DNA of 58,473 nucleotides from Planctomycetia bacterium (GTDB taxonomy: Bacteria; Planctomycetota; Planctomycetia; Pirellulales; Thermoguttaceae): NCBI GenBank assembly GCA_030539295.1, contig JAUNSJ010000022.1, positions 1 to 58,473 of the forward strand, given 5' to 3'. Below, piece after piece: positions 18,821 through 26,851 of this stretch. Under the pieces are notes generated by a model. The model searched no databases, had not been told where the DNA came from, and was given only the letters and a program-made list of their open reading frames with translations. A program made the translations under genes and the position numbers. The stretch's first letter is position 1. Every line of letters begins with the position of its first letter.

Positions 18821-20536
18821 TTATTCCTCCAGACGGGCGACCCGAAGTACTTCTTCTATGGTCGTTATCCCCTGTAGTACCTTCTGCATACCATCTTCAA
18901 ACAAAACTTTCATACCCTCACTTTGCGCCGCTTTCCGTATGACCGGGGTCGACGCGCCCTGAAACGCCAGTTCGCGTATCTTCGAGGTCATCATCATGAG
19001 TTCAAAAATCGCGCGACGGCCCCGATAGCCCGTTTTGTTGCAGTTTATACACCCCTTCCCCTTATAAAACGTGCCTTTGGCGACTTCCTCCGGCGTAAAA
19101 TGAGCCGCTTCGATCTCGCCCTGCGTCGGCGTATACGGGCGACGGCACTTCGGGCAAATCGTACGCACCAGACGCTGGGCCATAATCCCAATTACCGAAC
19201 TGGTAACAAGATAGGGCGGAACACCCATGTCCACCAGACGCGTAATTGCGCCCGGAGCGTCGTTCGTGTGCAAGGTGCTGAAGACCAAGTGGCCCGTAAG
19301 CGATGCCTGAATTCCCATTGAGGCCGTCTCCAGGTCTCGCATTTCGCCCACGAGAATGACGTTTGGCGCCTGTCGCAGCATGGATCGAATGACCGCGGCA
19401 AAGTCCAGACCGATCGAATGCTTAATTTCCACCTGATTGATGCCCGGCAGATAATATTCGACCGGGTCTTCCGCCGTGATAATCTTACGCGTCGGCGTGT
19501 TCAACTCGTTTAGAGCCGCGTAAAGCGAGGTCGTCTTCCCGGACCCCGTCGGCCCGGTCACCAGAATAATCCCGTTCGGTCGGGCAATCAAGCCGTGAAA
19601 TCGCTTGTAGTCCCGTTCGCTAAAGCCAAGCTGGACAAGACTTACGCGAATATTGTCTTTATCGAGAATACGCATAACGATCGACTGCCCGTGATTCGTC
19701 GGGATAACGGAGACTCGAAGGTCGAGTTCCTTGTCGCCCAAGGTCAGCTTGATTCGACCGTCTTGCGTTCGGCGCCGTTCGGCAATGTCAAGCTTGGCCA
19801 GAATCTTGAATCGGGACAGAAGAGCCCCGTGAAATCGGCCGGCCAAGGCCTCTCGCTCGACCAGCTTGCCGTCGATTCGGTAGCGTATTCGCACGCGGTC
19901 CTCAAACGGCTCAATGTGGATATCGCTGGCACGTAACTGGACGGCCTCGGCGATAATCTGGTCGCACAAACGGACAATCGGGGCATCGCTTTCCGTCGCG
20001 GACCCCGCTGTCGCGTCCATGGCGTCTGACCCGTCTTCAATAACCGTAAAGTTAATCGCCGTGTCCGTCATTTCGTTGATCATTGAGTCCGTACTCTCGA
20101 CCACGCTCTGTCCGTAGTGCAAGTTGATCGACTCCTGAATTGCCGAACGACTGGCGATCAAGACGTCAATCGGACGCTGTAAGATGAATCGCAACTTCTC
20201 GAAAATCTCAATGTCGTTCGGGTCACTGACAATAACCCAGAGCGTATCGCCTTCTTCCTCGTACGGGAGAACACAATTCTCGCGGGCAATCGACTCGGAG
20301 ATTAACTCCAAAATGGCAGGGCGGATCGTGACGTCGGACAAGTCAATGTACCGCTTGCCGTATTCTTCGGCAATCGCCTTGGCGACTTGGTCTTCGGTTA
20401 CATATTCCAGCCGAACCAATGCCTCCTGCAATTTTACACCCGTCTTGTTCGCAAGTTGCTGCGCCTCGCGTACCTGCGTGGCGCTCAAAACGCCTTCCCG
20501 GTTCAGTATTCCCAAATAATTGAGTCGTTTCGCCAT
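18821..20536 (-). CDS. PilB/GspE-type assembly ATPase (copy 2)
   Basis: A 571-residue assembly ATPase: MshEN domain at the N-terminus (GVLSATQVREAQQLA ... YVTEDQVAKAIAEEYG), Walker A GPTGSGKTTSLY, Asp box TAEDPVEYYLPGINQ, Walker B LVGEMRDLETA, His box STLHTNDAPGAITRL, and tetracysteine CPKC ... CINC. I place the start at 20536 (MAKRLNYLGIL), since the family begins close to this sequence; an in-frame upstream start at 20602 would add 22 unrelated residues. A GATGAGG lies just before the ATG. It is the first gene of the locus, and a promoter is visible at 20626-20654. Confidence 0.92.
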   Translation of the reverse strand: MAKRLNYLGILNREGVLSATQVREAQQLANKTGVKLQEALVRLEYVTEDQVAKAIAEEYGKRYIDLSDVTIRPAILELISESIARENCVLPYEEEGDTLWVIVSDPNDIEIFEKLRFILQRPIDVLIASRSAIQESINLHYGQSVVESTDSMINEMTDTAINFTVIEDGSDAMDATAGSATESDAPIVRLCDQIIAEAVQLRASDIHIEPFEDRVRIRYRIDGKLVEREALAGRFHGALLSRFKILAKLDIAERRRTQDGRIKLTLGDKELDLRVSVIPTNHGQSIVMRILDKDNIRVSLVQLGFSERDYKRFHGLIARPNGIILVTGPTGSGKTTSLYAALNELNTPTRKIITAEDPVEYYLPGINQVEIKHSIGLDFAAVIRSMLRQAPNVILVGEMRDLETASMGIQASLTGHLVFSTLHTNDAPGAITRLVDMGVPPYLVTSSVIGIMAQRLVRTICPKCRRPYTPTQGEIEAAHFTPEEVAKGTFYKGKGCINCNKTGYRGRRAIFELMMMTSKIRELAFQGASTPVIRKAAQSEGMKVLFEDGMQKVLQGITTIEEVLRVARLEE

Positions 20537-20625
20537 AATCCTCATCCGTTCTCGGAATTGTGTACTGTTATCTAGTGATTCGCTCCGGCCGTTTGGGCCC
20601 AAAAGGAGGAAATCCCTACCCTTAT

Positions 20626-20654
20626 AAACTAGCGAGTTTTCCGCGGAAAGTCAA
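20626..20654 (-). promoter_or_regulatory. Candidate promoter for the pilB2-pilT operon
   Basis: On the minus strand TTGACT (20654-20649) is followed after 17 bp by TAGTTT (20631-20626). The start site would fall near 20619, giving an 80-base leader before the ATG at 20536. The -35 is good and the -10 poor, so activity may need help. Confidence 0.4.
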
Positions 20655-20770
20655 CCATTTTTCCGTCTATTTAGTAATTTTATCCAAAATTTATTTCTGT
20701 CAATTGTCAAAATAGTAATAATAGGTAAAATAAGGATAAGTTTTTGTCCAAATTGTCAGCTGTTTGCATT

Positions 20771-20798
20771 TTGACGATTTTAAGTTATGATGTATAAT
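20771..20798 (+). promoter_or_regulatory. Strong sigma70-type promoter for fxsA-dnaA-like operon
   Basis: TTGACG (20771-20776), a 16-bp spacer and consensus TATAAT (20793-20798). Transcription would begin near 20806 and give an 85-base leader before the ATG at 20891. A second weaker pair, TTGTCA (20704-20709) with TAAAAT (20726-20731), lies upstream. The rest of the 354-bp divergent gap is A/T-rich; two imperfect DnaA-box-like 9-mers are seen (20680-20688 and 20731-20739). Confidence 0.65.
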
Positions 20799-20890
20799 AG
20801 TAGAGTAGGCCCGTGCGGGGTGTTTCGCCCTGCGGGACGTCCGAGAGGACAAAAGAGCAACCCAAACACAACACATTAAGAGGGACCGTC

Positions 20891-21631
20891 ATGGCCATTT
20901 TTTTCATCTGCTTTATCGTGCTTCCTGCGGCCGAATTGGCCCTTTTTATCTGGCTGGCGCTGAAGTTCGGTTGGATTTCCATGCTTGCCCTGACACTTCT
21001 GACCACGTTTTTGGGGGTAACACTGCACCGGCTCCAGAGGCGGAACCTGCATAATAATATGGCCTCGCTCCTGAAGTCGGGGAATCTGTCGTCGAGTTTG
21101 GTGGATATGACGCTCTCGGCACTGGCGCCGTGGTTTCTCATCTTTCCGGGCTTTATAACGGATGTGGCCGGTCTTTGCCTGTTGCTGAAACCGGTGCGCA
21201 GGCTCTTCTACCGACTCTCGCAGACGCGGCTGCTGCGTCGTTTTTTTCCGTCGCCCTTTGCCGCGGCGGCCGGCTTTTCCGGCTTTCAGGGCGGAGGCGG
21301 GTTCGGCCCGTCGTCCAGCCGGGGAGGGGAAGCCTCAGCGAGCGACAGGCCCGGCTCCGGCTTTGACGACCTGTTTAATATAACGCCGGAAAACTACGCA
21401 GAAAAGATGGCTAAACTTCGCCCACTTCTCGACGATATCTTCTCGGCTGCCCCGAATCGCGCGGACGATTGGGAAGATGACGACTATGACGAGGAAGAGG
21501 ACGAAATCGACATAAGCGATCTGACCGGTAGGCGGCAGTCTGGCCGACCTGTCTTATCGGTCCGAACGGCGCCCGACGACGCCGATAGCGATGATATTAT
21601 CGACGCCGATTACACCATAAAACGTCCCTGA
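20891..21631 (+). CDS. fxsA: FxsA-family membrane protein
   Basis: A 246-residue inner-membrane protein of the FxsA family (named for suppression of phage F exclusion by the E. coli protein). The family domain covers residues 1-120, with hydrophobic segments at about 3-25, 28-45 and 75-100, and the conserved LLLKPVRR-type turn after the last. The remainder is a soluble, very acidic tail (Asp/Glu-rich around 195-215) not found in short FxsA proteins. The start at 20891 fits the family N-terminus (MAIFFICFIVLPAAEL); the frame is open upstream but lacks homology there. Its biochemical role is unknown. It is followed after 14 bp by the DnaA-like gene. Confidence 0.82.
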   Translation: MAIFFICFIVLPAAELALFIWLALKFGWISMLALTLLTTFLGVTLHRLQRRNLHNNMASLLKSGNLSSSLVDMTLSALAPWFLIFPGFITDVAGLCLLLKPVRRLFYRLSQTRLLRRFFPSPFAAAAGFSGFQGGGGFGPSSSRGGEASASDRPGSGFDDLFNITPENYAEKMAKLRPLLDDIFSAAPNRADDWEDDDYDEEEDEIDISDLTGRRQSGRPVLSVRTAPDDADSDDIIDADYTIKRP

Positions 21632-21645
21632 AACTGGAAAAGCAC

Positions 21646-22794
21646 GTGACCACGCACGACCACAACCGCTGGCTGCCGCTGCCGACCCTGCTGGAGCCGT
21701 CCCAACCCCGGACAAAAAACGCGAGCGTAACGCGTCGCGGTCCGGTGCTCGACGGCTTTCTGGCCGGTCCGGAAAATGCGTGTGTGGCACTGCTTTTCGA
21801 ATGGCTCACCCGAGGCTTTCTCGCTGACCCGCTTGACCCCGCATGTCAGCATTATATACCGATTACGGAGCTGCCCCAGCTTCTACCCTTGTCCCTGTAC
21901 GGAGCGTCGGGGACAGGCAAAACTCATATCATGCGTGGTTTGGCGTCGGTTTTGGGGAAGAAGGAAAAAGCGTCGTCGGCCCTCTTTTGTGAAAACGCGA
22001 TCGACTTCTATCGAAATCTTACAGAAGCGATTGCCAACGGCACGAAGGAGGAATTCCGGTCGCGAATAAGCAGGTCGCCGTTGATTCTGCTTGATAATAT
22101 CGACTACCTTGCGGACAAGAGGTCGGGGCAGGATGAGCTTCTCTGGTTGCTGGAGGAATCGCTAGCGGTGCCGAAAATTGTTCTGGTCACGATGAGCGTG
22201 CGTCCGGCGGACCTGGAAGGCATGAACCGCCAGATTGTCTCACGGCTCATTGCCGGGTCGGTGTTTCAGGTGAAATATCCGGGTGCGGAGTCGCGTCGGA
22301 TTCTGGTGCGTCGGCTGGCCGAGCTGTTCGGGATACCGCTTTCGGAAGAGGTTTTCGCGTGTCTTGTGGAGGAGTTTCCGGAACCGGTCGGTGCGCTGTA
22401 CGGGTCGTTTGTTCAGCTCACCTTACAGACGCGTAACGAAAAAAATTTCCTGACGGTGCAACGTGTACTCAATTTTCTGCAAGACCGAGAGCCAGGCGTA
22501 TCCCTTTCGCTGGACGAAATTGCGCACACGGTTGCCTCGTTCTATCGTGTGCAACTCGACGACCTTCGAAGCAAAAAGAGGTCCAAAACGATCGTCCTGG
22601 CTCGCAATATAACCGCGTGGTTCGCTCGAAAGTTTACGAATGCAACTCTGGTGCAGCTGGGTGACTGGTTTTCCGGGCGTGACCACACGACCATCCTTCA
22701 CAGTTGCAATGAAATTGAACGGCGTATGGCGTCTGATCCGACCTTGACGAATGACCTGGCGCAAATTACCCGTCTGCTCTCGCCCGGAAAATAG
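21646..22794 (+). CDS. DnaA-like AAA+ ATPase with DnaA domain IV
   Basis: A 382-residue protein with the DnaA AAA+ core and C-terminal helix-turn-helix, but without the usual domain I/II (only about 80 residues precede Walker A). Walker A is GASGTGKTH at 86-94. The Walker B region reads LILLDNIDYL, with Asn where DnaA normally has the second acidic residue. The C-terminus holds the DnaA signature SGRDHTTILHSCNEIER, whose Asp-His-Thr-Thr contacts the DnaA box in characterised proteins. Start is GTG, 14 bp after fxsA, with GGAAAAG upstream. No dnaN or recF is nearby, so it may be a paralogue or a transplanted dnaA. Whether it initiates replication or regulates transcription cannot be told from the sequence. 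Confidence 0.8.
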   Translation: MTTHDHNRWLPLPTLLEPSQPRTKNASVTRRGPVLDGFLAGPENACVALLFEWLTRGFLADPLDPACQHYIPITELPQLLPLSLYGASGTGKTHIMRGLASVLGKKEKASSALFCENAIDFYRNLTEAIANGTKEEFRSRISRSPLILLDNIDYLADKRSGQDELLWLLEESLAVPKIVLVTMSVRPADLEGMNRQIVSRLIAGSVFQVKYPGAESRRILVRRLAELFGIPLSEEVFACLVEEFPEPVGALYGSFVQLTLQTRNEKNFLTVQRVLNFLQDREPGVSLSLDEIAHTVASFYRVQLDDLRSKKRSKTIVLARNITAWFARKFTNATLVQLGDWFSGRDHTTILHSCNEIERRMASDPTLTNDLAQITRLLSPGK

Positions 22795-22815
22795 CCGCTT
22801 TGGTCGGGTAGCGGC
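22794..22815. terminator. Shared hairpin between convergent genes
   Basis: GCCGCT (22794-22799) pairs with AGCGGC (22810-22815) in the 32-bp gap between the DnaA-like gene and the peptidase gene. On the minus strand it is followed by TATTTTCC, so it can serve as a terminator for the peptidase transcript; on the plus strand there is no T-run. Confidence 0.4.
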
Positions 22816-22826
22816 CATCGTGTGGA

Positions 22827-23939
22827 TTACAGGTCGACGAGCATGGCGTCGAACTCTTTTGGGAAGCCCTCCGAGAGTACTTGACAGCCTGTTTTCGTTA
22901 CGAGAATATCGTCTTCGATGCGAATACCGCCCCAGCCGGGAAGATAAATACCGGGTTCGACGGTAAGCACCATGCCAGGCTTGAGAATCGTTTTGTTCCC
23001 GATTCGGAAGCCGCCCCGGTCGTGACAGAGCATGCCCAGACCATGGCCCAGTCCGTGTCCGAACGCGTGCCCATAGCCGGCGTCCTTAATATAATTTCTG
23101 GCTGCCGCGTCGACGTCCTCCGAGGCAATTCCCGGCTTGATGGTGTCTATAGCCTTAAGTTGGGCCTCCAGAACGATCTGGTATATCTTGCGCAATTTTG
23201 CGCTCGGACGCTTGCCTGTAATGAGAACGCGGGTCAGGTCACTTATATAAAAGTTCTTTTTTGCACCCCAATCGATGAGCAGAAGTTCGGATGATCCGGC
23301 ACAATATTGTACGGTTGGTACCGCGTGGGCCAGAGCGGCGCGCGCACCCGAGGCAACGATGGTCGGAAAGCCAAGTCCGTCGGCACCGAATTTGTGCATC
23401 TGATATTCCATCTCGTGTTTGATGTCACGTTCCGTCTGTTCACTGCGCAGAGCGGCCCGGACGACTTCAAAGGCCTTGCGGGCACAACGAAGGGAGTCAA
23501 GAATGGCGTCCACTTCCCAACGGTCTTTTATCTCGCGCAAGTCTTCTACAAGATCGTCCAAGGGCATAATATCGTGCTCCGGAAACGCCTTGAGAAAGAT
23601 GTCAGATTCCGAAAAGGTTACGGAACCGGCTTCAATTCCGATTGTTCCCGGCTTACCTTTGGGGAGTGGTACAACTTTTTGCAAGGCCGCGGCCATACTC
23701 TCACCCGGTTCGCGAATCAGCACCGGCAAGCCTGGGCATTCTTCCGCGATTTGCTCGTCGTACCTTCGGTCGCTTATTAAAACCGATTTACCATTGCCGA
23801 GAACGAGGTAACTGTCGTCGCCGGAAAAGCCGGTCAGATAACTGACATTCAAAACATTGGTAACAACGAACGCATTCGCACCCGTTTTCTTTACGAGTGA
23901 GTTTAGCCGGTCACGCCGGGTTGCATAACGATCTTGCAT
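22827..23939 (-). CDS. M24 family Xaa-Pro aminopeptidase
   Basis: A 370-residue cytoplasmic metallopeptidase. The creatinase-like N-terminal domain (1-135) contains NVSYLTGFSGDDSYLV, followed by the pita-bread catalytic domain. The metal ligands of the family can be matched: Asp in LLIDWGA and SDLTRV, His in AFGHGLGHGLGM, Glu in VEPGIYLPGWGGIR and a final Glu in RIEDDILVT. Such enzymes remove N-terminal residues preceding proline. The ATG is preceded by AAGGAG at seven bases. It lies downstream of larB in the same direction; the gap of 85 bp holds a candidate promoter. It could be a dipeptidase of the PepQ/YpdF kind. Confidence 0.9.
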   Translation of the reverse strand: MQDRYATRRDRLNSLVKKTGANAFVVTNVLNVSYLTGFSGDDSYLVLGNGKSVLISDRRYDEQIAEECPGLPVLIREPGESMAAALQKVVPLPKGKPGTIGIEAGSVTFSESDIFLKAFPEHDIMPLDDLVEDLREIKDRWEVDAILDSLRCARKAFEVVRAALRSEQTERDIKHEMEYQMHKFGADGLGFPTIVASGARAALAHAVPTVQYCAGSSELLLIDWGAKKNFYISDLTRVLITGKRPSAKLRKIYQIVLEAQLKAIDTIKPGIASEDVDAAARNYIKDAGYGHAFGHGLGHGLGMLCHDRGGFRIGNKTILKPGMVLTVEPGIYLPGWGGIRIEDDILVTKTGCQVLSEGFPKEFDAMLVDL

Positions 23940-23956
23940 TGTCTTTCTCCTTTTAT

Positions 23957-23985
23957 AAAATATAGTAATGGCGCGCAGTATTCAA
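23957..23985 (-). promoter_or_regulatory. Candidate promoter for the M24 peptidase gene
   Basis: On the minus strand TTGAAT (23985-23980) is spaced 17 bp from TATTTT (23962-23957), with the peptidase ATG 18 bases further on. Each box matches four of six consensus bases, so this is weak evidence. Confidence 0.3.
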
Positions 23986-24024
23986 AGAGACCGTATTTGA
24001 CAATCGTTTGAATATGCGTATCGT

Positions 24025-24711
24025 TTATTTATGACGATTTTTTGCGATTAGGGCCGCAAGATAGCCACCCTTAAAGCCTGCGTCTATATTAACGACACAG
24101 ACGTTCGAGGCACAACTGTTCAGCATGCCAAGCATAGCGGCCATTCCGCCCAGACTGGCGCCATAGCCCACGCTCGTCGGTACGGCAATGACAGGCACGG
24201 CAACGTATCCGCCAACGACGCTCGGTAGTGCCCCTTCCATGCCGGCGACCACAATGACCGCGTCGGCGTCTGCAAATTGGTGAACCCGCTTGCGAAGTCG
24301 TTCGGGACCGGCGACGCCGACATCCTGAATGAGCAAGGCATTCACGCCAGCCCAGGCCAGCGTCTCCATGGCCTCCTCCGCGACCGGCGCGTCACTGGTC
24401 CCTGCCGTCAAGACCGCGACCTTACCCACTTTCGCTCCCGCGTGGGGGGACTCAATTCGGAATGTGCGGGCCAGACGATTATCCAGCCCCTGCGCGAATT
24501 CCGTCTGGAGTGCCTTGGCCTTGGCCGCACTGACTCGCGTGGCAAAGCAAGGCTGGCCCTGCTCCAATTGCCGGTGGAATATCCTTATGATCGAGGCGAC
24601 TTCCTTGCCCTGCCCGTAGACCACCTCAGGAAATCCGCACCGCTCCTCCCGCTCAACGTCCAGATCGAACTCGCAGTTCTTGTCAACGCTTGTATCTTCG
24701 CCTTGCTTCAC
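24025..24711 (-). CDS. larB: LarB, pyridinium dicarboxylate synthase of the nickel-pincer cofactor
   Basis: A 228-residue PurE-like protein. LarB carboxylates and hydrolyses nicotinic acid adenine dinucleotide to start the nickel-pincer nucleotide used by lactate racemase and related enzymes. The LarB-specific motif [11 protein letters not shown] (26-36) is present. The PurE-like half has [21 protein letters not shown] and [16 protein letters not shown], the conserved nucleotide-binding loops. Start is GTG at 24711 with GAGGAGG six bases upstream; no earlier in-frame start exists before a stop codon, so the usual N-terminal helix (about 20 residues) is missing. No larC, larE or larA lies in the window. 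Confidence 0.88.
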   Translation of the reverse strand: MKQGEDTSVDKNCEFDLDVEREERCGFPEVVYGQGKEVASIIRIFHRQLEQGQPCFATRVSAAKAKALQTEFAQGLDNRLARTFRIESPHAGAKVGKVAVLTAGTSDAPVAEEAMETLAWAGVNALLIQDVGVAGPERLRKRVHQFADADAVIVVAGMEGALPSVVGGYVAVPVIAVPTSVGYGASLGGMAAMLGMLNSCASNVCVVNIDAGFKGGYLAALIAKNRHK

Positions 24712-24810
24712 ATCAGCCTCCTCGAATTCTGTGGGTACTACTGGCTGCTCACGGCCACTCCCATATTTTCGTTCGCGTTCAGGTCGCCGTCTACAACCAG
24801 ACTATCCTTC

Positions 24811-24839
24811 ATTATATCAGCTTGCCGGACAAATGCCAC
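24811..24839 (-). promoter_or_regulatory. Promoter for larB
   Basis: On the minus strand GTGGCA (24839-24834) is separated by 17 bp from consensus TATAAT (24816-24811). Transcription would start near 24804, about 93 bases before the GTG start of larB. The 311-bp divergent gap 24712-25022 also contains a weak plus-strand hairpin with T-run (24877-24901) and a plus-strand -10 box. Confidence 0.6.
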
Positions 24840-24876
24840 CCCCTTGCCAAAAGGGACTTGAGGTTATGGAGTCAGG

Positions 24877-24901
24877 ACCGAGCGGTAAAAATCGGTTTTT
24901 T
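24877..24901 (+). terminator. Weak terminator-like hairpin
   Basis: ACCGA (24877-24881) pairs with TCGGT (24892-24896), followed by a run of T to 24901. No plus-strand gene lies upstream, so if functional it would stop antisense readthrough toward the glycosyltransferase operon. The stem is only five base pairs. Confidence 0.3.
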
Positions 24902-24932
24902 CTCAAAAAAACAGAAGAATCTTTGTTTAGGA

Positions 24933-24962
24933 GGTACAAAAACCTTACAATTATGGTATAAT
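24933..24962 (+). promoter_or_regulatory. Candidate promoter for the GT2-kinase-GTPase operon
   Basis: A consensus TATAAT lies at 24957-24962, 60 bases upstream of the first ATG. The -35 region at 18 bp spacing (GGTACA, 24933-24938) is poor. The first gene has no good ribosome-binding site, only AGGTG about 15 bases upstream. Confidence 0.4.
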
Positions 24963-25022
24963 AAAGGAGACTAGAGAAAGAATCTTGAGGTTAATCACTC
25001 ATTTAGGTGCAAGTTTATAAAA

Positions 25023-25838
25023 ATGACACAAAATTACGATCAACAGAATAAAGCGGAGCAGGCAACGGGAGGGTGTCGCGGTGAGCGGCTGCTTTCTGTC
25101 TTGATGCCGGTGTACAATGAAGAGAAGTTTCTTTCGCGGATCGTGGAGCGTGTTCTGGCCGTTCGTTTGCCGGAAGACGTAACCCGCGAGATAGTCATGG
25201 TTAACGACGCGTCGACGGACAAGACGGCGGAGGTTATGACGGAGCTTTCGTCGCGTTATGAGGGGGTCGTTCGAGCGTTTCATCAGCCGTACAATCAAGG
25301 GAAAGGGGCGGCGATACGAGCGGCGATTAAGGAGATGAGGGGAGATATGGCCATTATTCAGGACGCGGATCTGGAATACAATCCGGACGAGTATCCCCTG
25401 GTTCTGGCGCCCCTTTTGGACGGGCGTGCCGATGTGGTTTACGGTTCGCGATTTGCGACGCGTCCGGAGCGCAAGGTTTTATTTTATCACCACAAGCTTG
25501 GTAATCTTTTCCTGACCCATTTTTCCAACTGGATGACCGGTCTGGATTTAACGGATATGGAAACGTGCTATAAAGCGATTCGGGGTGATATTCTCAAATC
25601 GATTCCCCTGCGTTCCAATCGGTTCGGAATTGAACCGGAACTAACGGCGAAGATTGCCAGACGCAAGCTGACGGTCTACGAAGTGCCCATAAGTTACGAT
25701 GGTCGGCAATACGCCCAGGGGAAAAAAATCGGGTGGAAAGACGGCATTAGTGCGTTATGGACAATAATAAAATACCGAATATGCGACGACTCCGCGTATC
25801 CCCGGGGCGCGGAAACCCGGGATTCGACTTTTAAGTGA
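25023..25838 (+). CDS. Family 2 glycosyltransferase (DPM1/polyprenyl-phosphate type)
   Basis: A 271-residue GT-A enzyme. The N-terminal nucleotide-sugar domain has SVLMPVYNEEKFLSRIVERV (28-47), VNDASTDKT, and the DXD-type metal site QDADLEYNPDEYP; the middle has the DPM1-like block YGSRFATRPERKVLFYHH and the acceptor loop DLTDMETCYKAIRGDIL. It would transfer a hexose from UDP- or GDP-sugar, probably to a polyprenyl phosphate. No membrane segment is obvious. It is the first gene of a packed plus-strand operon; its TGA overlaps the GTG start of the kinase by four bases. Confidence 0.88.
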   Translation: MTQNYDQQNKAEQATGGCRGERLLSVLMPVYNEEKFLSRIVERVLAVRLPEDVTREIVMVNDASTDKTAEVMTELSSRYEGVVRAFHQPYNQGKGAAIRAAIKEMRGDMAIIQDADLEYNPDEYPLVLAPLLDGRADVVYGSRFATRPERKVLFYHHKLGNLFLTHFSNWMTGLDLTDMETCYKAIRGDILKSIPLRSNRFGIEPELTAKIARRKLTVYEVPISYDGRQYAQGKKIGWKDGISALWTIIKYRICDDSAYPRGAETRDSTFK

Positions 25839-26851
25839 ACATTCGGGCCCTTTTTTTCGATAATAATAAAGGGGTCCAGCCGCCGGTTTTTTTCGAATGG
25901 ATTGAAGAAATCAACGGCAAAAAACAAATTGTGCATTATAGTAAACCAGGCAAAAAGAAAGAGTATAAGTCAAGGATGGACAACGGCGAAAATAGAACGG
26001 ATTTAACGGCGTCAGAGTCAGGTTGCGTGGCGGGAGCCGAGTGGGACGCGGAGCGTAAGTCGCTTTTGGCTCGTATAGCCCAGCTTGAGGAGCAGCTCAC
26101 CAAGGTCGGGCAGCTGACCGCGGTCGGCGAACTGGCCAGTACGACGACACATGAGTTTAATAATATTCTCATGACAATTATCAACTACGCCAAACTGGCC
26201 ATGCGACATACAGACGACGCGACGCGGACGAAATCGCTCGATAAGATTCTCGGAGCCGCCAATCGGGCCGCGAAGATTACCAGTACGGTTCTCGGGATGG
26301 CCCGGAATCGCAAGCCGGGCCTGGAGCCGACGAACTTAACAACGCTGGTTGAAGATGTGCTCCTCCTGCTGGAGCGGGAAATGAATAAATACCGTATTGC
26401 CGTTGAGAAAAATTTTGCCCCGATTCCGGAAATTATGGCCAACGGGAATCAGGTTCAGCAGGTACTGGTCAATCTGTTGATCAATGCCCGACAGGCCATG
26501 ACAACCGGTGGCCGGCTCGTTTTGCGACTGAGCTACGACGACGCAGCCGGGATGGTTGACCTGGTCGTTCGCGACTATGGGTGTGGAATAGAGCCGGAAA
26601 AGCTTCGCCATATTTTCGACTCCTTCTACACAACGAAGTCCGGACCGGACGAAAGTGGTAAAGGTGGTACCGGGCTGGGCCTGTCCCTGTGCCGAAATAT
26701 TATGGAAGTCCATCATGGCAAGATTCGGGTCGAGAGTACCGTGGGTAAAGGGACTGCGTTCACGCTTCGCTTTCCGGCCGTGGTAAGTGACCCGCAAGAT
26801 AGGCACAAATCAATCTTCCAAGAGACAGGAACCGCATCCCCACATGAGTAG
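25835..26851 (+). CDS. Soluble sensor histidine kinase
   Basis: A 338-residue kinase without membrane segment. A short coiled-coil (about 78-95) leads to the HisKA dimerisation box VGELASTTTHEFNNILM with phospho-acceptor His106. The HATPase_c domain follows with N box NLLINARQAM, G1 DYGCGIEP, F box FDSFYTTKS and G2 GKGGTGLGLSLC, all intact. The NtrB-like H box (THEFNN) is typical of kinases of the NtrB/AtoS class. The GTG start at 25835 overlaps the glycosyltransferase stop (GTGA), but an ATG at 25976 with AAGG just before it is an alternative start. No response regulator is adjacent, so its partner is elsewhere. Confidence 0.9.
   Translation: MNIRALFFDNNKGVQPPVFFEWIEEINGKKQIVHYSKPGKKKEYKSRMDNGENRTDLTASESGCVAGAEWDAERKSLLARIAQLEEQLTKVGQLTAVGELASTTTHEFNNILMTIINYAKLAMRHTDDATRTKSLDKILGAANRAAKITSTVLGMARNRKPGLEPTNLTTLVEDVLLLLEREMNKYRIAVEKNFAPIPEIMANGNQVQQVLVNLLINARQAMTTGGRLVLRLSYDDAAGMVDLVVRDYGCGIEPEKLRHIFDSFYTTKSGPDESGKGGTGLGLSLCRNIMEVHHGKIRVESTVGKGTAFTLRFPAVVSDPQDRHKSIFQETGTASPHE

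Noticed and set aside
20680..20739. DnaA-box-like sites suggesting oriC
   Set aside because: Only two imperfect 9-mers (TTATCCAAA and reverse TTATCCTTA) and no AT-rich unwinding array or dnaN; too weak.
24025..24711. PurE (AIR carboxylase) annotation
   Set aside because: The [11 protein letters not shown] motif and the two-part layout are those of LarB, and no purine genes are near.
25835..26851. Adjacent response regulator as partner of the histidine kinase
   Set aside because: No receiver-domain sequence is present in any frame of the flanking genes.
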